Assembly (NCBI RefSeq): GCF_009729205.1
Contig: NZ_VTHB01000006.1
Span: forward strand, 169,546-233,545
DNA length: 64,000 bases
DNA from: Mycobacteroides sp. CBMA 271
Lineage (GTDB): Bacteria > Actinomycetota > Actinomycetes > Mycobacteriales > Mycobacteriaceae
Direction: 5' to 3'
This document shows positions 34,971 to 43,757 of the stretch, piece by piece; the first letter of the stretch is position 1, and each line of letters starts with the position of its first letter. The notes beneath the pieces were generated by a model, which was not told the DNA's origin, made no database searches, and worked only from the letters and a program-made list of their open reading frames with translations. The translations under genes were made by a program, and so were the position numbers.

Positions 34971-34973
34971 AGT
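34968..34973 (+). promoter_or_regulatory. -10 box (TAGAGT) for a leaderless PHP-protein mRNA
   Basis: TAGAGT overlaps the stop codon of the GT87 gene and ends seven bases before ATG 34981. Confidence 0.5.
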
Positions 34974-34980
34974 CCTGAAC

Positions 34981-35991
34981 ATGGACCCCGTCGCAGCCCT
35001 GCGTGAAGTCGCCTATCACAAGGAGCTCGGCCGCGAGGAATCGCGCCGGGTGATGGCCTACCGCAAGGCCGCGGACGTCATCGCGGGTCTGAGCCCCGAG
35101 GAGCGAGAACGCCACGGCATCAACAAGACTTGGAAAGGTCTTACCGGGCTGGGGCCCAAGACGGCGACCGTCGCCGCCGAAGCCTGGGCAGGCAAGGTCC
35201 CGGCCGCACTCGAACAGCTGCGTGCCGCCAAGAAGAGCACCGGCGGCGGCAGCATGCGGGCCGCGCTCAAGGGCGACCTGCACCTGCATTCCAACTGGTC
35301 TGACGGCTCGGTGCCGATCGCCGAGATGATGAGCACCGCCAAGGCGCTCGGCCATGAATACTGCGCGCTCACGGATCATTCGCCTCGCCTGCGCGTCGCC
35401 AACGGCCTCTCTGCCGAGCGGCTGCGCGCCCAGCTGAAGGTCATCGACGAGCTGCGAGATCAGATGGCGCCCATGCGAATCCTCACCGGTATCGAGGTTG
35501 ATATCCTCGACGACGGTGCGCTGGATCAAGACCCCGAGCTCCTCGACCAGCTCGATGTCGTCGTCGCCAGCGTGCATTCCAAGCTCGCGATGGATTCGGC
35601 CGCGATGACGCGCCGCATGATTGCCGCAGTCACCAACCCGCGCGTCGACGTGCTCGGGCATTGCACCGGACGGCTGGTGGAGGGGGAGCGAGGCACCCGC
35701 GGGGAGTCGAAATTCGATGCCGCAGAGGTATTCCGGGCCTGTCGTGACTCCGGAACCGCTGTCGAGATCAACTCCCGGCCCGAACGCCGGGACCCGCCGC
35801 GCCGGCTGCTCGACCTCGCATTGAACATCGGCTGCGACTTCTCCATCGATACCGACGCGCACGCCCCGGGCCAGCTGGAGTTCTCCGGGTACGGATGCGA
35901 ACGCGCCTTGGAGGCCGGCGTTCCGGAGGAACGGGTGATCAACACCTGGCCGGTCGAGCAGCTCCTGGCCCGGACCCAGGAAGGCCGCTAG
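34981..35991 (+). CDS. PHP-domain phosphoesterase with N-terminal HhH region
   Basis: A 336-residue protein. The first 90 residues carry a helix-hairpin-helix-like segment (GLTGLGPKTA near residue 55), as in the DNA polymerase X/PHP fusions. The rest is a PHP domain with metal motifs DLHLHSNWSDG near 97, LTDHSPRL near 130, GIEVDIL near 172, ASVHSK near 198, GHCTGR near 227 and DTDAHAPG near 300. PHP domains hydrolyse phosphoesters, often at DNA ends. No polymerase domain is present, so a repair- or nucleotide-related phosphatase is likely. Confidence 0.88.
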   Translation: MDPVAALREVAYHKELGREESRRVMAYRKAADVIAGLSPEERERHGINKTWKGLTGLGPKTATVAAEAWAGKVPAALEQLRAAKKSTGGGSMRAALKGDLHLHSNWSDGSVPIAEMMSTAKALGHEYCALTDHSPRLRVANGLSAERLRAQLKVIDELRDQMAPMRILTGIEVDILDDGALDQDPELLDQLDVVVASVHSKLAMDSAAMTRRMIAAVTNPRVDVLGHCTGRLVEGERGTRGESKFDAAEVFRACRDSGTAVEINSRPERRDPPRRLLDLALNIGCDFSIDTDAHAPGQLEFSGYGCERALEAGVPEERVINTWPVEQLLARTQEGR

Positions 35992-36001
35992 CCGCCTATT
36001 G

Positions 36002-36033
36002 ACACTTTGAACACATTCGCGCAAAGTGTTCAA
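36002..36033. promoter_or_regulatory. Candidate TetR operator and promoter of the P450/BVMO operon
   Basis: Two overlapping inverted repeats lie here: ACACTTTG (36002-36009) with CAAAGTGT (36022-36029), and TTGAACAC (36007-36014) with GTGTTCAA (36026-36033). TTGACA at 35999-36004 is a -35 candidate. The repeats end three bases before the TetR start, so bound repressor would shut the whole operon. Confidence 0.6.
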
Positions 36034-36035
36034 AC

Positions 36036-36629
36036 GTGAAGCTGGTGAAGACGGCGGGCCCGCGCGGTGAGGTCCCCGAACCGATCGTCGCGGCCGTTGC
36101 GCAGACCCTGGTCCGCTCCGGAACCCAACGATTCAGCCTGTCGGCGGCCGCCGATCAGGCCGGTGTTTCCCGTGGAACCATCTACAACTGGTTTGGCGGC
36201 AAGAAGGAAGCCATCGACGTCGCGGTTGGCTTCATTGCGGGCGCGTTCATCGAACTGTTCGCCGGGGCCGTGAGCGCCAAGACCACGCTCGCCGAGCAGG
36301 TCGGCGAGGCCGCGGTGCGCATCAGCGATCACCGGGCCTGGTCGGATCGTTTGGACCCCACGCTGCATGTGTCCAACGTGCTGGAACTGGTGCTGGACGA
36401 GTGCGGGGATGACCTGATGCGCCGGTCCGTCGAATTCTGGGTTCCCCAGGTCGAAGCCGCCCGGGAACGCGGGGAGATTGGGGAAGACGTCGACGCCACC
36501 GAGGCGGCAGAGTGGATCATGCGGACGCTGATGAGCATCGAGGTGCTGCCCGCGATCTCCGTCGATCTGAAGAACCCGGACGTGGTGCGGGACTATTTCT
36601 CCCGGTTCATCCTGCGCGGGCTGGCATGA
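36036..36629 (+). CDS. TetR-family regulator heading the P450/BVMO operon
   Basis: A 197-residue regulator. Its helix-turn-helix (FSLSAAADQAGVSRGTIYNW, about residues 32-51, then FGGKKEAID) is canonical TetR. Start is GTG 36036; there is no Shine-Dalgarno, so translation may be leaderless. Its stop shares four bases (ATGA) with the first monooxygenase gene. It is probably an autorepressor induced by a substrate or intermediate of the pathway encoded downstream. Confidence 0.88.
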   Translation: MKLVKTAGPRGEVPEPIVAAVAQTLVRSGTQRFSLSAAADQAGVSRGTIYNWFGGKKEAIDVAVGFIAGAFIELFAGAVSAKTTLAEQVGEAAVRISDHRAWSDRLDPTLHVSNVLELVLDECGDDLMRRSVEFWVPQVEAARERGEIGEDVDATEAAEWIMRTLMSIEVLPAISVDLKNPDVVRDYFSRFILRGLA

Positions 36630-38167
36630 GCGACGTCGACTGTCAGGTCGCGATCATCGGCGCCGGCCCTGGTGGTATCGCCGCCGCCCACTACTTGCTG
36701 GAACGTGGCATCGACGATTTCGTCATCCTGGATCGAGCCGACGACTTCGGCGGCACTTGGCGCGACAACACCTATCCGGGCCTCGCCGTCGATATCCCGG
36801 TGCTGTTCTACCAGTTGAGCTTTGCGCGTACCGGACGGTGGAACAAGCTGTTCGCCGACGGTGCCGACATCCAGCGCTACCACCTTGCGGTGGTGGATGA
36901 CCTGGGTATACGCAAGCACTTCCAGGGTGACAGTGCCGTTACCGCGGAACACTGGAATGAAGACGATGACCACTGGGAGCTCACGATCGCCGGGAAACCC
37001 GACATCCGGGCTCGGTACGTCATCAGCGCGGTCGGCGGATACATCGACACCAAACCCGGCCCGGACATCCCCGGTCTCGACGATTTCCGCGGCAGGACCA
37101 TGCGGCCCAACGCGTGGGATCACTCCTACGACTACGCAGGCAAGCGGGCGGCGGTGATCGGGACGGGCTCCAGTGGCATTCAGATCGCGCCCGCGGTCGC
37201 TGAAACGGCGGCATCCGTCACCACTTTCCAGCGCACCCCGGCATGGATTATTCCTAAACCCAACCCGGATCTGTCGCCGCGTGTGCAGCGGATCCTGGGC
37301 GCGCCGTTCATCCTGACACTCGTCAACGCGCTGGTGGTTGCATCGATGGATGTCGCGGAGGCCGTGCTGTTTCATCTCCTGCCACTGCTTCCGGAATCGA
37401 TGCTGCGCGTACTGATTCCGCGTTATGACGCGATGGCGCGACGCTGGTATCGGAACCTGTTGCGAGACACCGTTCGAGATCCCAAACTACGCGACGCCCT
37501 GATGCCCGGCTACGGGATCCTGGCCCGTCGCACCATCCTGTCCAACGACTTCCTGCAGGCAGTGGACGCGGGCACGGTGCGGCTGGTCACCGAACCCATC
37601 GTGCGGATCACCGAGACCGGCATCGAGACTGCCGACGGCGCGCACCACAATGTAGATCTCTTGGTGCTGGCCACCGGGTATGAGATCTACACCGACCCGG
37701 AGCACTATCGGTCGGGAACCGTTCAGGGCCGGGGCGGATTCGACCTCGGTGAGTACTACCGCGACCACGAGATGCGAACCTACGGCGGCTCGGCGCTGCC
37801 CGGTCTGCCCAACCGGTGGGTGCTGGTGGGGCCCGAGGGCAACCAGGGGCAGGGCTGGCACGCCATGGTGGAGGCCAATGCGCGCCATGCCGCCCGGATC
37901 ATCGCCGCCGCTGGGCGGGGTGTCGCCGAAGTGACGCAACCTGCCTTCGACGCATGGGTGCGCCGGATGGCGCGCCAGAGCAAGGCGATCCGGCTGTACG
38001 CCACCGACTGCCAACCCCCGCTGAGCACCTACTTCGTGAACTCCAAGGGTGAGGCCCGGTACTACCGGCCGCAAACGGTGAGTGAAATGAACTGGTTCTC
38101 AAGGCATTCCCCGATCTCCGACTACTCCTTCCGTCCCGTGTCTACCGAAGCAAAGGCGTCCTCGTGA
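36626..38167 (+). CDS. FAD-dependent monooxygenase, Baeyer-Villiger type with altered fingerprint
   Basis: A 513-residue class B flavin monooxygenase: FAD motif GAGPGG near residues 12-17, GGTWRDNTYPG near 44, NADPH motif GTGSSG near 180, LATGYEIY near 350. The BVMO fingerprint is present in outline (F-R-G-x7-W-D) but the usual central His is Arg. ATG 36626 overlaps the TetR stop by four bases; the in-frame codon at 36512 lies inside the TetR gene. Its stop overlaps the SDR start (GTGA). Oxidation of a ketone or aldehyde in the same pathway as the P450 is likely. Confidence 0.87.
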   Translation: MSDVDCQVAIIGAGPGGIAAAHYLLERGIDDFVILDRADDFGGTWRDNTYPGLAVDIPVLFYQLSFARTGRWNKLFADGADIQRYHLAVVDDLGIRKHFQGDSAVTAEHWNEDDDHWELTIAGKPDIRARYVISAVGGYIDTKPGPDIPGLDDFRGRTMRPNAWDHSYDYAGKRAAVIGTGSSGIQIAPAVAETAASVTTFQRTPAWIIPKPNPDLSPRVQRILGAPFILTLVNALVVASMDVAEAVLFHLLPLLPESMLRVLIPRYDAMARRWYRNLLRDTVRDPKLRDALMPGYGILARRTILSNDFLQAVDAGTVRLVTEPIVRITETGIETADGAHHNVDLLVLATGYEIYTDPEHYRSGTVQGRGGFDLGEYYRDHEMRTYGGSALPGLPNRWVLVGPEGNQGQGWHAMVEANARHAARIIAAAGRGVAEVTQPAFDAWVRRMARQSKAIRLYATDCQPPLSTYFVNSKGEARYYRPQTVSEMNWFSRHSPISDYSFRPVSTEAKASS

Positions 38168-39006
38168 TCCAAAATCAGACAAATCAGCCCGATAAGCCGC
38201 TCGCCGGGCGCGTCGCCTACATCACCGGCGCCGCGCGCGGTCAGGGGCGCGAGTACGCGTTGCGACTCGCCAAGGACGGCGCCGACATCGTCGCCATCGA
38301 TGTGTGCGAAAAGGCCTCGCCGTACCTCCAGTACCCGTCGGGATCGACGGAGGACCTGGACCAAACGGTCGCCGCTGTGCGAGAACTCGGACGAGAGATC
38401 ATCGCGGAGCGCGTGGACGTACGCGATCTAGCCGGCCAGCAGAAGGTGATCGGAGAGGCGATCAACCGGTTTGGGCGGCTGGATGTCGTCGTCGCCAACG
38501 CGGGCATCGCCAACTGGTGCCGCGTGTGGGAACTCGAACCCGAACAGTGGCGCGATGTCATCGACGTCAACCTGACCGGCGTGTGGAACACCATCAAGGC
38601 GGCCGTTCCCGCCATGATCGACGCCGGTAATGGCGGCTCCATCATCACTATCAGCTCCTCGGCCGGCATCAAGGCAGTACCGGGCTGCGGCCACTACTCC
38701 GCGTCGAAGTTCGGTGTTGTCGGACTCACCAACTCACTCGCAATTGAGTTGGGGGAGTATGGTATTCGAGTAAACTCGGTGCATCCGTGGGCCACCAACA
38801 CCGCGCTGGCGGAAGACCGGACGATGGTTCCGATCCTCGAACAGCACCCCACCTTCCTGTCCAGTTTCGGCCCTTCGCTCTATGACAACGACCGGTTGAT
38901 CGAGCCCGCGGAGATAGCCGAGGTAGTCGCCTGGCTCGCCGGCGACGCATCCGGCGTGATGACCGGCGCGCAGGTTCCCGTCGACAAGGGGTATCTCAAG
39001 CGATGA
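38164..39006 (+). CDS. Mycofactocin-type short-chain dehydrogenase
   Basis: A 280-residue SDR with TGAARGQG near residues 20-27 and the strand-2 acid IAIDVCE. The insert STEDLDQTVAAV marks the mycofactocin-coupled subfamily. ANAGIAN lies near 115, SSSAG near 163 and the catalytic YSASK near 178. GTG 38164 overlaps the upstream stop and its own stop overlaps the P450 start (ATGA). It would interconvert an alcohol and the ketone used by the flanking monooxygenases, with electrons passing to mycofactocin (inference from subfamily). Confidence 0.88.
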   Translation: MIQNQTNQPDKPLAGRVAYITGAARGQGREYALRLAKDGADIVAIDVCEKASPYLQYPSGSTEDLDQTVAAVRELGREIIAERVDVRDLAGQQKVIGEAINRFGRLDVVVANAGIANWCRVWELEPEQWRDVIDVNLTGVWNTIKAAVPAMIDAGNGGSIITISSSAGIKAVPGCGHYSASKFGVVGLTNSLAIELGEYGIRVNSVHPWATNTALAEDRTMVPILEQHPTFLSSFGPSLYDNDRLIEPAEIAEVVAWLAGDASGVMTGAQVPVDKGYLKR

Positions 39007-40238
39007 CCGCATGTCCCTTCGCGCCCGGATTCGACTTCACCGACCCGGACCTCATTCAGCGGCGCATTCCCGTCGAGGAGTTCGCGTACCTGCGCAGGAC
39101 CGAGCCCATCTGGTGGAACGCCCAGCGGCGAGGAGTGGCCGGATTCGATGATGACGGCTACTGGGCGGTCACCAAACACGCTGATGTTAAAGAGGTCTCG
39201 CGCCTCAGCGAGGTTTTCTCCAACAGTGCAAACACCACGGTGGTGCGCTACAACGAGGACATCACCGCCGAGCAGCTCGATATTCAGCGCGAGAACCTAC
39301 TCATCGACATGGACGAACCCAAGCATCGCATTCTGCGGCGCATCGTGTCCCCGCTGTTTACTCCCAAGGCCGTCAACGGATTACACGAACGGCTCGTCGA
39401 ACGCGCCAAGGGCATCGTGGAGCTGGCCGCCGAAAAGTCCAGCGGTAATTTCGTTTCCGATATCGCCTCGGTGTTACCCATGCACGCCATCGCCGACCTC
39501 GTGGGCATTCCGGAGGCCGACCGTCAGCAAGTGCTGGACTGGACTAATCAGATGTTCGCCTACGACGATCCGGCCATCGGCAAAGACACTGCCACCACCG
39601 CCACGGTCTCCATGTTGGGCTACGCGTATGCGATGGCCGAAGAACGCCAAAAGAATCCGCAGGACGACATCCTTACCGGGCTGGTTCAGGGCGCCTACGA
39701 CGACCGTGCGCTGACCCCGCTGGAATTCGCCTACTTCGTCATTCAGCTGATGGTCGCGGGCAACGAAACCTCGCGCAACGCCATTACTCACGGCGTCCTT
39801 GCCTTCGCCGACAATCCGGCGCAATGGGAGCTGTATCGGCAACGCCGCCCGCAGACCACCGCCGACGAAATCATTCGTTGGGCCAGCCCTATCATCGCCT
39901 TCCAGCGCACCGCGCTGCAGGACGTCGAGCTCGGGGGAGTGCAGATCCAGCAGGGGCAGCGCGTCGGAATGTTTTACGCCTCCGCCAATTTCGATGAGGA
40001 GGTGTTCGACGACCCGTTCACCTTCAATATCGAGCGTGACCCGAACCCGCACCTGGCGTTCGGTGGCCATGGGATCCACTACTGCCTGGGCGCGAATCTC
40101 GCCCGGCTGGAGATCGGCATCATGTTCGAAGCCATGGCCGACAGGCTCCCAAATCTGATGCCGACCGGGGAGCCCACCCGGTTCCGGTCGGGCTGGATCA
40201 ACGGCGTGGTGTCGCTGCCCGCGAGTTACGTCGGCTAG
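39003..40238 (+). CDS. Cytochrome P450, CYP125-like
   Basis: A 411-residue P450. The oxygen-binding I helix is AGNETSRN near residue 248, the E-x-x-R is EIIR near 288 and the haem loop FGGHGIHYCLGANLAR near 350 carries the thiolate Cys. FDFTDP at the N-terminus, AYLRRTEPIWWN, FQRTALQDVELGGVQI and FYASANFDEEVF track closely my memory of CYP125A1, which oxidises the terminal carbon of the cholesterol side chain. Here it is flanked by BVMOs and an SDR and not by the usual cholesterol genes, so a different sterol or branched lipid substrate is possible. Confidence 0.9.
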   Translation: MTACPFAPGFDFTDPDLIQRRIPVEEFAYLRRTEPIWWNAQRRGVAGFDDDGYWAVTKHADVKEVSRLSEVFSNSANTTVVRYNEDITAEQLDIQRENLLIDMDEPKHRILRRIVSPLFTPKAVNGLHERLVERAKGIVELAAEKSSGNFVSDIASVLPMHAIADLVGIPEADRQQVLDWTNQMFAYDDPAIGKDTATTATVSMLGYAYAMAEERQKNPQDDILTGLVQGAYDDRALTPLEFAYFVIQLMVAGNETSRNAITHGVLAFADNPAQWELYRQRRPQTTADEIIRWASPIIAFQRTALQDVELGGVQIQQGQRVGMFYASANFDEEVFDDPFTFNIERDPNPHLAFGGHGIHYCLGANLARLEIGIMFEAMADRLPNLMPTGEPTRFRSGWINGVVSLPASYVG

Positions 40239-40242
40239 TCCG

Positions 40243-42180
40243 GTGCGAAACCGCTACGCGGGTATCCCGTTCACCACCCCGACGCCCGAGATCACTGCCG
40301 CTCTTGAGGACGTCAGCGTTCCTACGCTGCTGCTTTCGCTGGTTCACATCACGGGGGACCCGCGATACATCCACGAGTTCAAGCAGGCCGCCACCTTCCT
40401 CAACGAGGTCCAGGGCTTCATGTCCGAGGAGGACAAGGCGCGAGTGCGGGCACTGGCACTGGACGCGATCATCGAGTACCGCGACCGCGGCTGCCCAGAG
40501 CCGGTGCCGCTGACGGCCGAGCTGGTTCGCGAAATGATGAATTGGGCTGCCTGCGAGGAGGTGCCCGACTGTTACCTGCCTCTGGTGCTGGAAGAGCTCG
40601 ATCTGGAGGGGGCCGATCCGCGCCGCGCCACTCCGCTGGAACCGAGCCACACAGCGGAGCTTCCCGTCGTTGTCATCGGCTGCGGGGAATCAGGGATCCT
40701 GGCGGGCATCAGACTTGCACAGGCCGACATCCCCTTCACCATCATCGAGAAGAACGCCGGACCAGGCGGAACATGGTGGGAAAATGCATATCCCGGCGCC
40801 CGCGTGGACGTCGCCAATCACTTCTACTGCTACAGCTTTGAGCCGAGTGACGGCTGGAGCCACTACTTCGCCGAACAGCCGGAACTACGCGACTACTTCC
40901 AGTCGATGATCGACAAGCACCGGCTGGGCAAGCACGTACTGTGGGAGACCGAGGTTGAGTCGGCCGCCTGGGATGAGAACGAAGCCCGGTGGACAGTACG
41001 GCTTCGCGCCAAAAGTGGGGAGATACAAGAGCTTCGAGCCCGCGCCGTCATCAGCGCGGTGGGCCAGCTCAACCGCCCAAACATCCCGCCCTTCGAAGGG
41101 GCCGGCGCCTTCACCGGGCCGGCGTTCCACTCCGCGCGCTGGGATGGCTCGGTAGATCTCACCGGCAAGCGGGTCGCGCTGATCGGAGCGGGCGCCAGCG
41201 GATTCCAGATCGCCCCCGCCATCGCCGAGACCGTCGAGCACCTCACGGTGTTCCAGCGCACCCCGCAATGGATGTTCCCCAACGCCATGTACCACGACCG
41301 GGTCGAAGACGGGGTGCGGTGGGCCATGAAACATCTGCCGTTCTACGGCCGCTGGTACCGGTTCCTGCTCCTGTGGCCCGGTGCCGACAAGGGACTCGAT
41401 GCGGCCGAAGTCGATCCCGAGTACCCCGACCAGGACTATGCGGTCAGCGCGATCAATGCTGCCGCGCGAATGATGTTCACCGACTGGATAACCCGGCAGG
41501 TCGGCGAAGACGGTCAGCTACTGGCGCAGGTACTGCCCGACTACCCGGCCACCGGTAAACGCACGCTGCAAGACAACGGCAGCTGGTTGCGAACACTGAG
41601 CCGCGACAACGTCGAGTTGGTGCGCACACCCATCGAACGAATCGAGCCAGACGGAATCGTCACCGCGGACGGCGCCGTCCGCCCCATCGACGTGATCGTC
41701 TACGCCACGGGATTCCGCGCCACCGAGGTGCTGTGGCCGATGCGCATTGTGGGCCGCGACGGTGTGGAGCTGCGCAGCATGTGGGGTGACCGGCCGTACG
41801 CGCATCGCGGCATCACGGTGCCGGGGTTCCCCAACTTCTTCATCATCTACGGGCCGGGCACCCACCTGGCCCACGGTGGGAGCCTGATCTTCCAGTCCGA
41901 ACTGCAGATGCGGTACATCGCGCAATGCCTGGAACGGCTGGCCGGCGATAGCGCCCTGTCGATGGAACCGGCGGAGCAGCCCGCGGCCGAGTGGCACCGT
42001 CGCACGCAGGATCAGATCAAGAAGATGGTGTGGTCGCACCCGGCCATCGAGCATTCCTACTTTAAGAATGACGACGGCGAGATCCACACCGTCAGCCCCT
42101 GGAGACTGCCCGAGTATTGGCACGCTGTGCGGCGACCGGACTGGTCGGAGTACGTGTTCACCGCAGTCAATGCGCCCTGA
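40243..42180 (+). CDS. Baeyer-Villiger monooxygenase with N-terminal domain (HAPMO-like)
   Basis: A 645-residue flavoprotein. The FAD motif GCGESG begins only near residue 143; the preceding 140 residues form a helical domain as in 4-hydroxyacetophenone monooxygenase, where it aids stability and dimer formation. GGTWWENAYPGARVDV near 170, the complete BVMO fingerprint FTGPAFHSARWD near 290, the NADPH motif GAGASG near 312 and YATGFRATE near 488 follow. Start is GTG 40243, four bases after the P450 stop. It probably converts a ketone made in this operon to an ester. Confidence 0.9.
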   Translation: MRNRYAGIPFTTPTPEITAALEDVSVPTLLLSLVHITGDPRYIHEFKQAATFLNEVQGFMSEEDKARVRALALDAIIEYRDRGCPEPVPLTAELVREMMNWAACEEVPDCYLPLVLEELDLEGADPRRATPLEPSHTAELPVVVIGCGESGILAGIRLAQADIPFTIIEKNAGPGGTWWENAYPGARVDVANHFYCYSFEPSDGWSHYFAEQPELRDYFQSMIDKHRLGKHVLWETEVESAAWDENEARWTVRLRAKSGEIQELRARAVISAVGQLNRPNIPPFEGAGAFTGPAFHSARWDGSVDLTGKRVALIGAGASGFQIAPAIAETVEHLTVFQRTPQWMFPNAMYHDRVEDGVRWAMKHLPFYGRWYRFLLLWPGADKGLDAAEVDPEYPDQDYAVSAINAAARMMFTDWITRQVGEDGQLLAQVLPDYPATGKRTLQDNGSWLRTLSRDNVELVRTPIERIEPDGIVTADGAVRPIDVIVYATGFRATEVLWPMRIVGRDGVELRSMWGDRPYAHRGITVPGFPNFFIIYGPGTHLAHGGSLIFQSELQMRYIAQCLERLAGDSALSMEPAEQPAAEWHRRTQDQIKKMVWSHPAIEHSYFKNDDGEIHTVSPWRLPEYWHAVRRPDWSEYVFTAVNAP

Positions 42181-42254
42181 CCTGCGGCGGCGCTTGCATA
42201 TTGTCGGCGCGATCGCAAGGGCTAACTTTACTTTTCTCGCCGATCCGTAAGCGG

Positions 42255-42260
42255 TAGCAT
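42255..42260 (+). promoter_or_regulatory. -10 box (TAGCAT) for a leaderless ethA mRNA
   Basis: TAGCAT ends six bases before ATG 42267; no Shine-Dalgarno. This separates ethA transcription from the P450 operon. No ethR gene is divergent from it here, unlike in M. tuberculosis. Confidence 0.5.
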
Positions 42261-42266
42261 CGCGGC

Positions 42267-43757
42267 ATGTCCGAACACTTTGACGTGCTCATCGTCGGCG
42301 CCGGCCTCTCGGGAATCAGTGCCGCCTGGCACGTCCAGAACCGCTGCCCCTCCAAGACCTACGCCGTGCTGGAGATGCGCGACGACATGGGCGGTACCTG
42401 GAATCTTTTCAAGTACCCGGGCATCCGCTCCGATTCGGACATGTACACCCTGGGCTTCCGGTTCTCTCCGTGGAACGACAGTCGCACCCTGGCCGACGGG
42501 CCGTCGATCCTCGACTACGTCCACAAGACCGCCGCCAACGCGGGCCTCGACGGCCACATCAAATACCGGCACAAGGTCGTCGGAACCGCATGGTCCAGCG
42601 CGGACCAACAGTGGACCATCACCGTGGAGAACGACGGCAAGACCGTCGAGTACACCTGCAACTACCTGTTCTGCTGCAGCGGCTACTACAACTACGACCA
42701 GGGTTACTCGCCGGAGTTCCCCGGCGCCGACGATTTCAAGGGCACCATCGTGCACCCGCAGCATTGGCCCGAGGACTTGAACTACAAGGGCAAGAAGGTC
42801 GTGGTAATCGGCAGTGGTGCCACCGCGGTGACCCTGGTCCCGGCGATGGCCGACGACACCGAACACATCACCATGCTGCAGCGCTCACCCACGTATATCT
42901 TGTCGCTGCCCAACGAGAACCCGATCATCAACGGTCTACGAAAGGTGTTGCCCACCAAGGCGGCCTATCCGGTCGCGCGCTGGCTCAACATCGGTCAGCT
43001 GATCTTCAGTTACCAGGCCAGCCGCAAATTCCCGCGGGCGGCGCGGCGAATCATCATGGCGCAGGCCAAACTCCAGCTGCCTAAGGGTTACGACTACAAG
43101 AAGCACTTCGGCCCCAAGTACAACCCGTGGGATGAGCGCCTCTGTGTGGTACCCAACGGCGACCTGTACAAGACCATCCGTAAGGGCAAAGCCGAGATCG
43201 TCACCGATCACATCGAGACCTTCGACGAGACAGGCATCAAGCTCAAGTCTGGCAAGCACCTCGACGCCGATATCATCATCACCGCAACGGGTTTGAACCT
43301 GCAGATCTTCGGCGGCATCATCCCGTCCATCGATGGCACCCCGGTCGACCTACGGGACTTGACGGTGTACAAGGGCGCGATGCTGACGGGCGTCCCGAAC
43401 ATGGGCTTCACAATCGGCTACACCAATGCGTCCTGGACGCTCAAGGCCGACCTGGTGTCCGAGTATGTGTGCCGCCTGCTGAACTACATGGACGAGCATG
43501 GTTACACCACGGCCGTGCCCGAGCTCAACGACCCGACGGTGGAACCGTTGCCGTTCATGGAATTCACCCCCGGATACGTGTTGCGCGCCCTGGAAGAGCT
43601 GCCGAAGCAGGGCTCCAAGCACCCGTGGCGGCTCAAGCAGAACTACGCGTACGACGTCGGGATGATGCGGCGCAGCCGGATCACCGAGGGCATGCGCTTC
43701 GGCAAGAAGAAGACGGCCGTCGTCGCCGCCGCGGACAAGGAAGCTGTCAACACCTAG
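42267..43757 (+). CDS. ethA: FAD monooxygenase EthA (Baeyer-Villiger type)
   Basis: A 496-residue enzyme that closely follows EthA (Rv3854c), the monooxygenase that activates ethionamide and other thioamides and oxidises ketones. GAGLSG near residues 10-15, the long match from GGTWNLFKYPGIRSD on, FCCSGYYNYDQGY near 130, the BVMO fingerprint FKGTIVHPQHWP near 156, GSGATAVTL near 182 and FMEFTPGYVLR near 425 support this. Its position after gltBD agrees with the M. tuberculosis order. The TetR gene ethR is absent beside it. A probable enoyl-CoA hydratase gene follows directly. Confidence 0.93.
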   Translation: MSEHFDVLIVGAGLSGISAAWHVQNRCPSKTYAVLEMRDDMGGTWNLFKYPGIRSDSDMYTLGFRFSPWNDSRTLADGPSILDYVHKTAANAGLDGHIKYRHKVVGTAWSSADQQWTITVENDGKTVEYTCNYLFCCSGYYNYDQGYSPEFPGADDFKGTIVHPQHWPEDLNYKGKKVVVIGSGATAVTLVPAMADDTEHITMLQRSPTYILSLPNENPIINGLRKVLPTKAAYPVARWLNIGQLIFSYQASRKFPRAARRIIMAQAKLQLPKGYDYKKHFGPKYNPWDERLCVVPNGDLYKTIRKGKAEIVTDHIETFDETGIKLKSGKHLDADIIITATGLNLQIFGGIIPSIDGTPVDLRDLTVYKGAMLTGVPNMGFTIGYTNASWTLKADLVSEYVCRLLNYMDEHGYTTAVPELNDPTVEPLPFMEFTPGYVLRALEELPKQGSKHPWRLKQNYAYDVGMMRRSRITEGMRFGKKKTAVVAAADKEAVNT

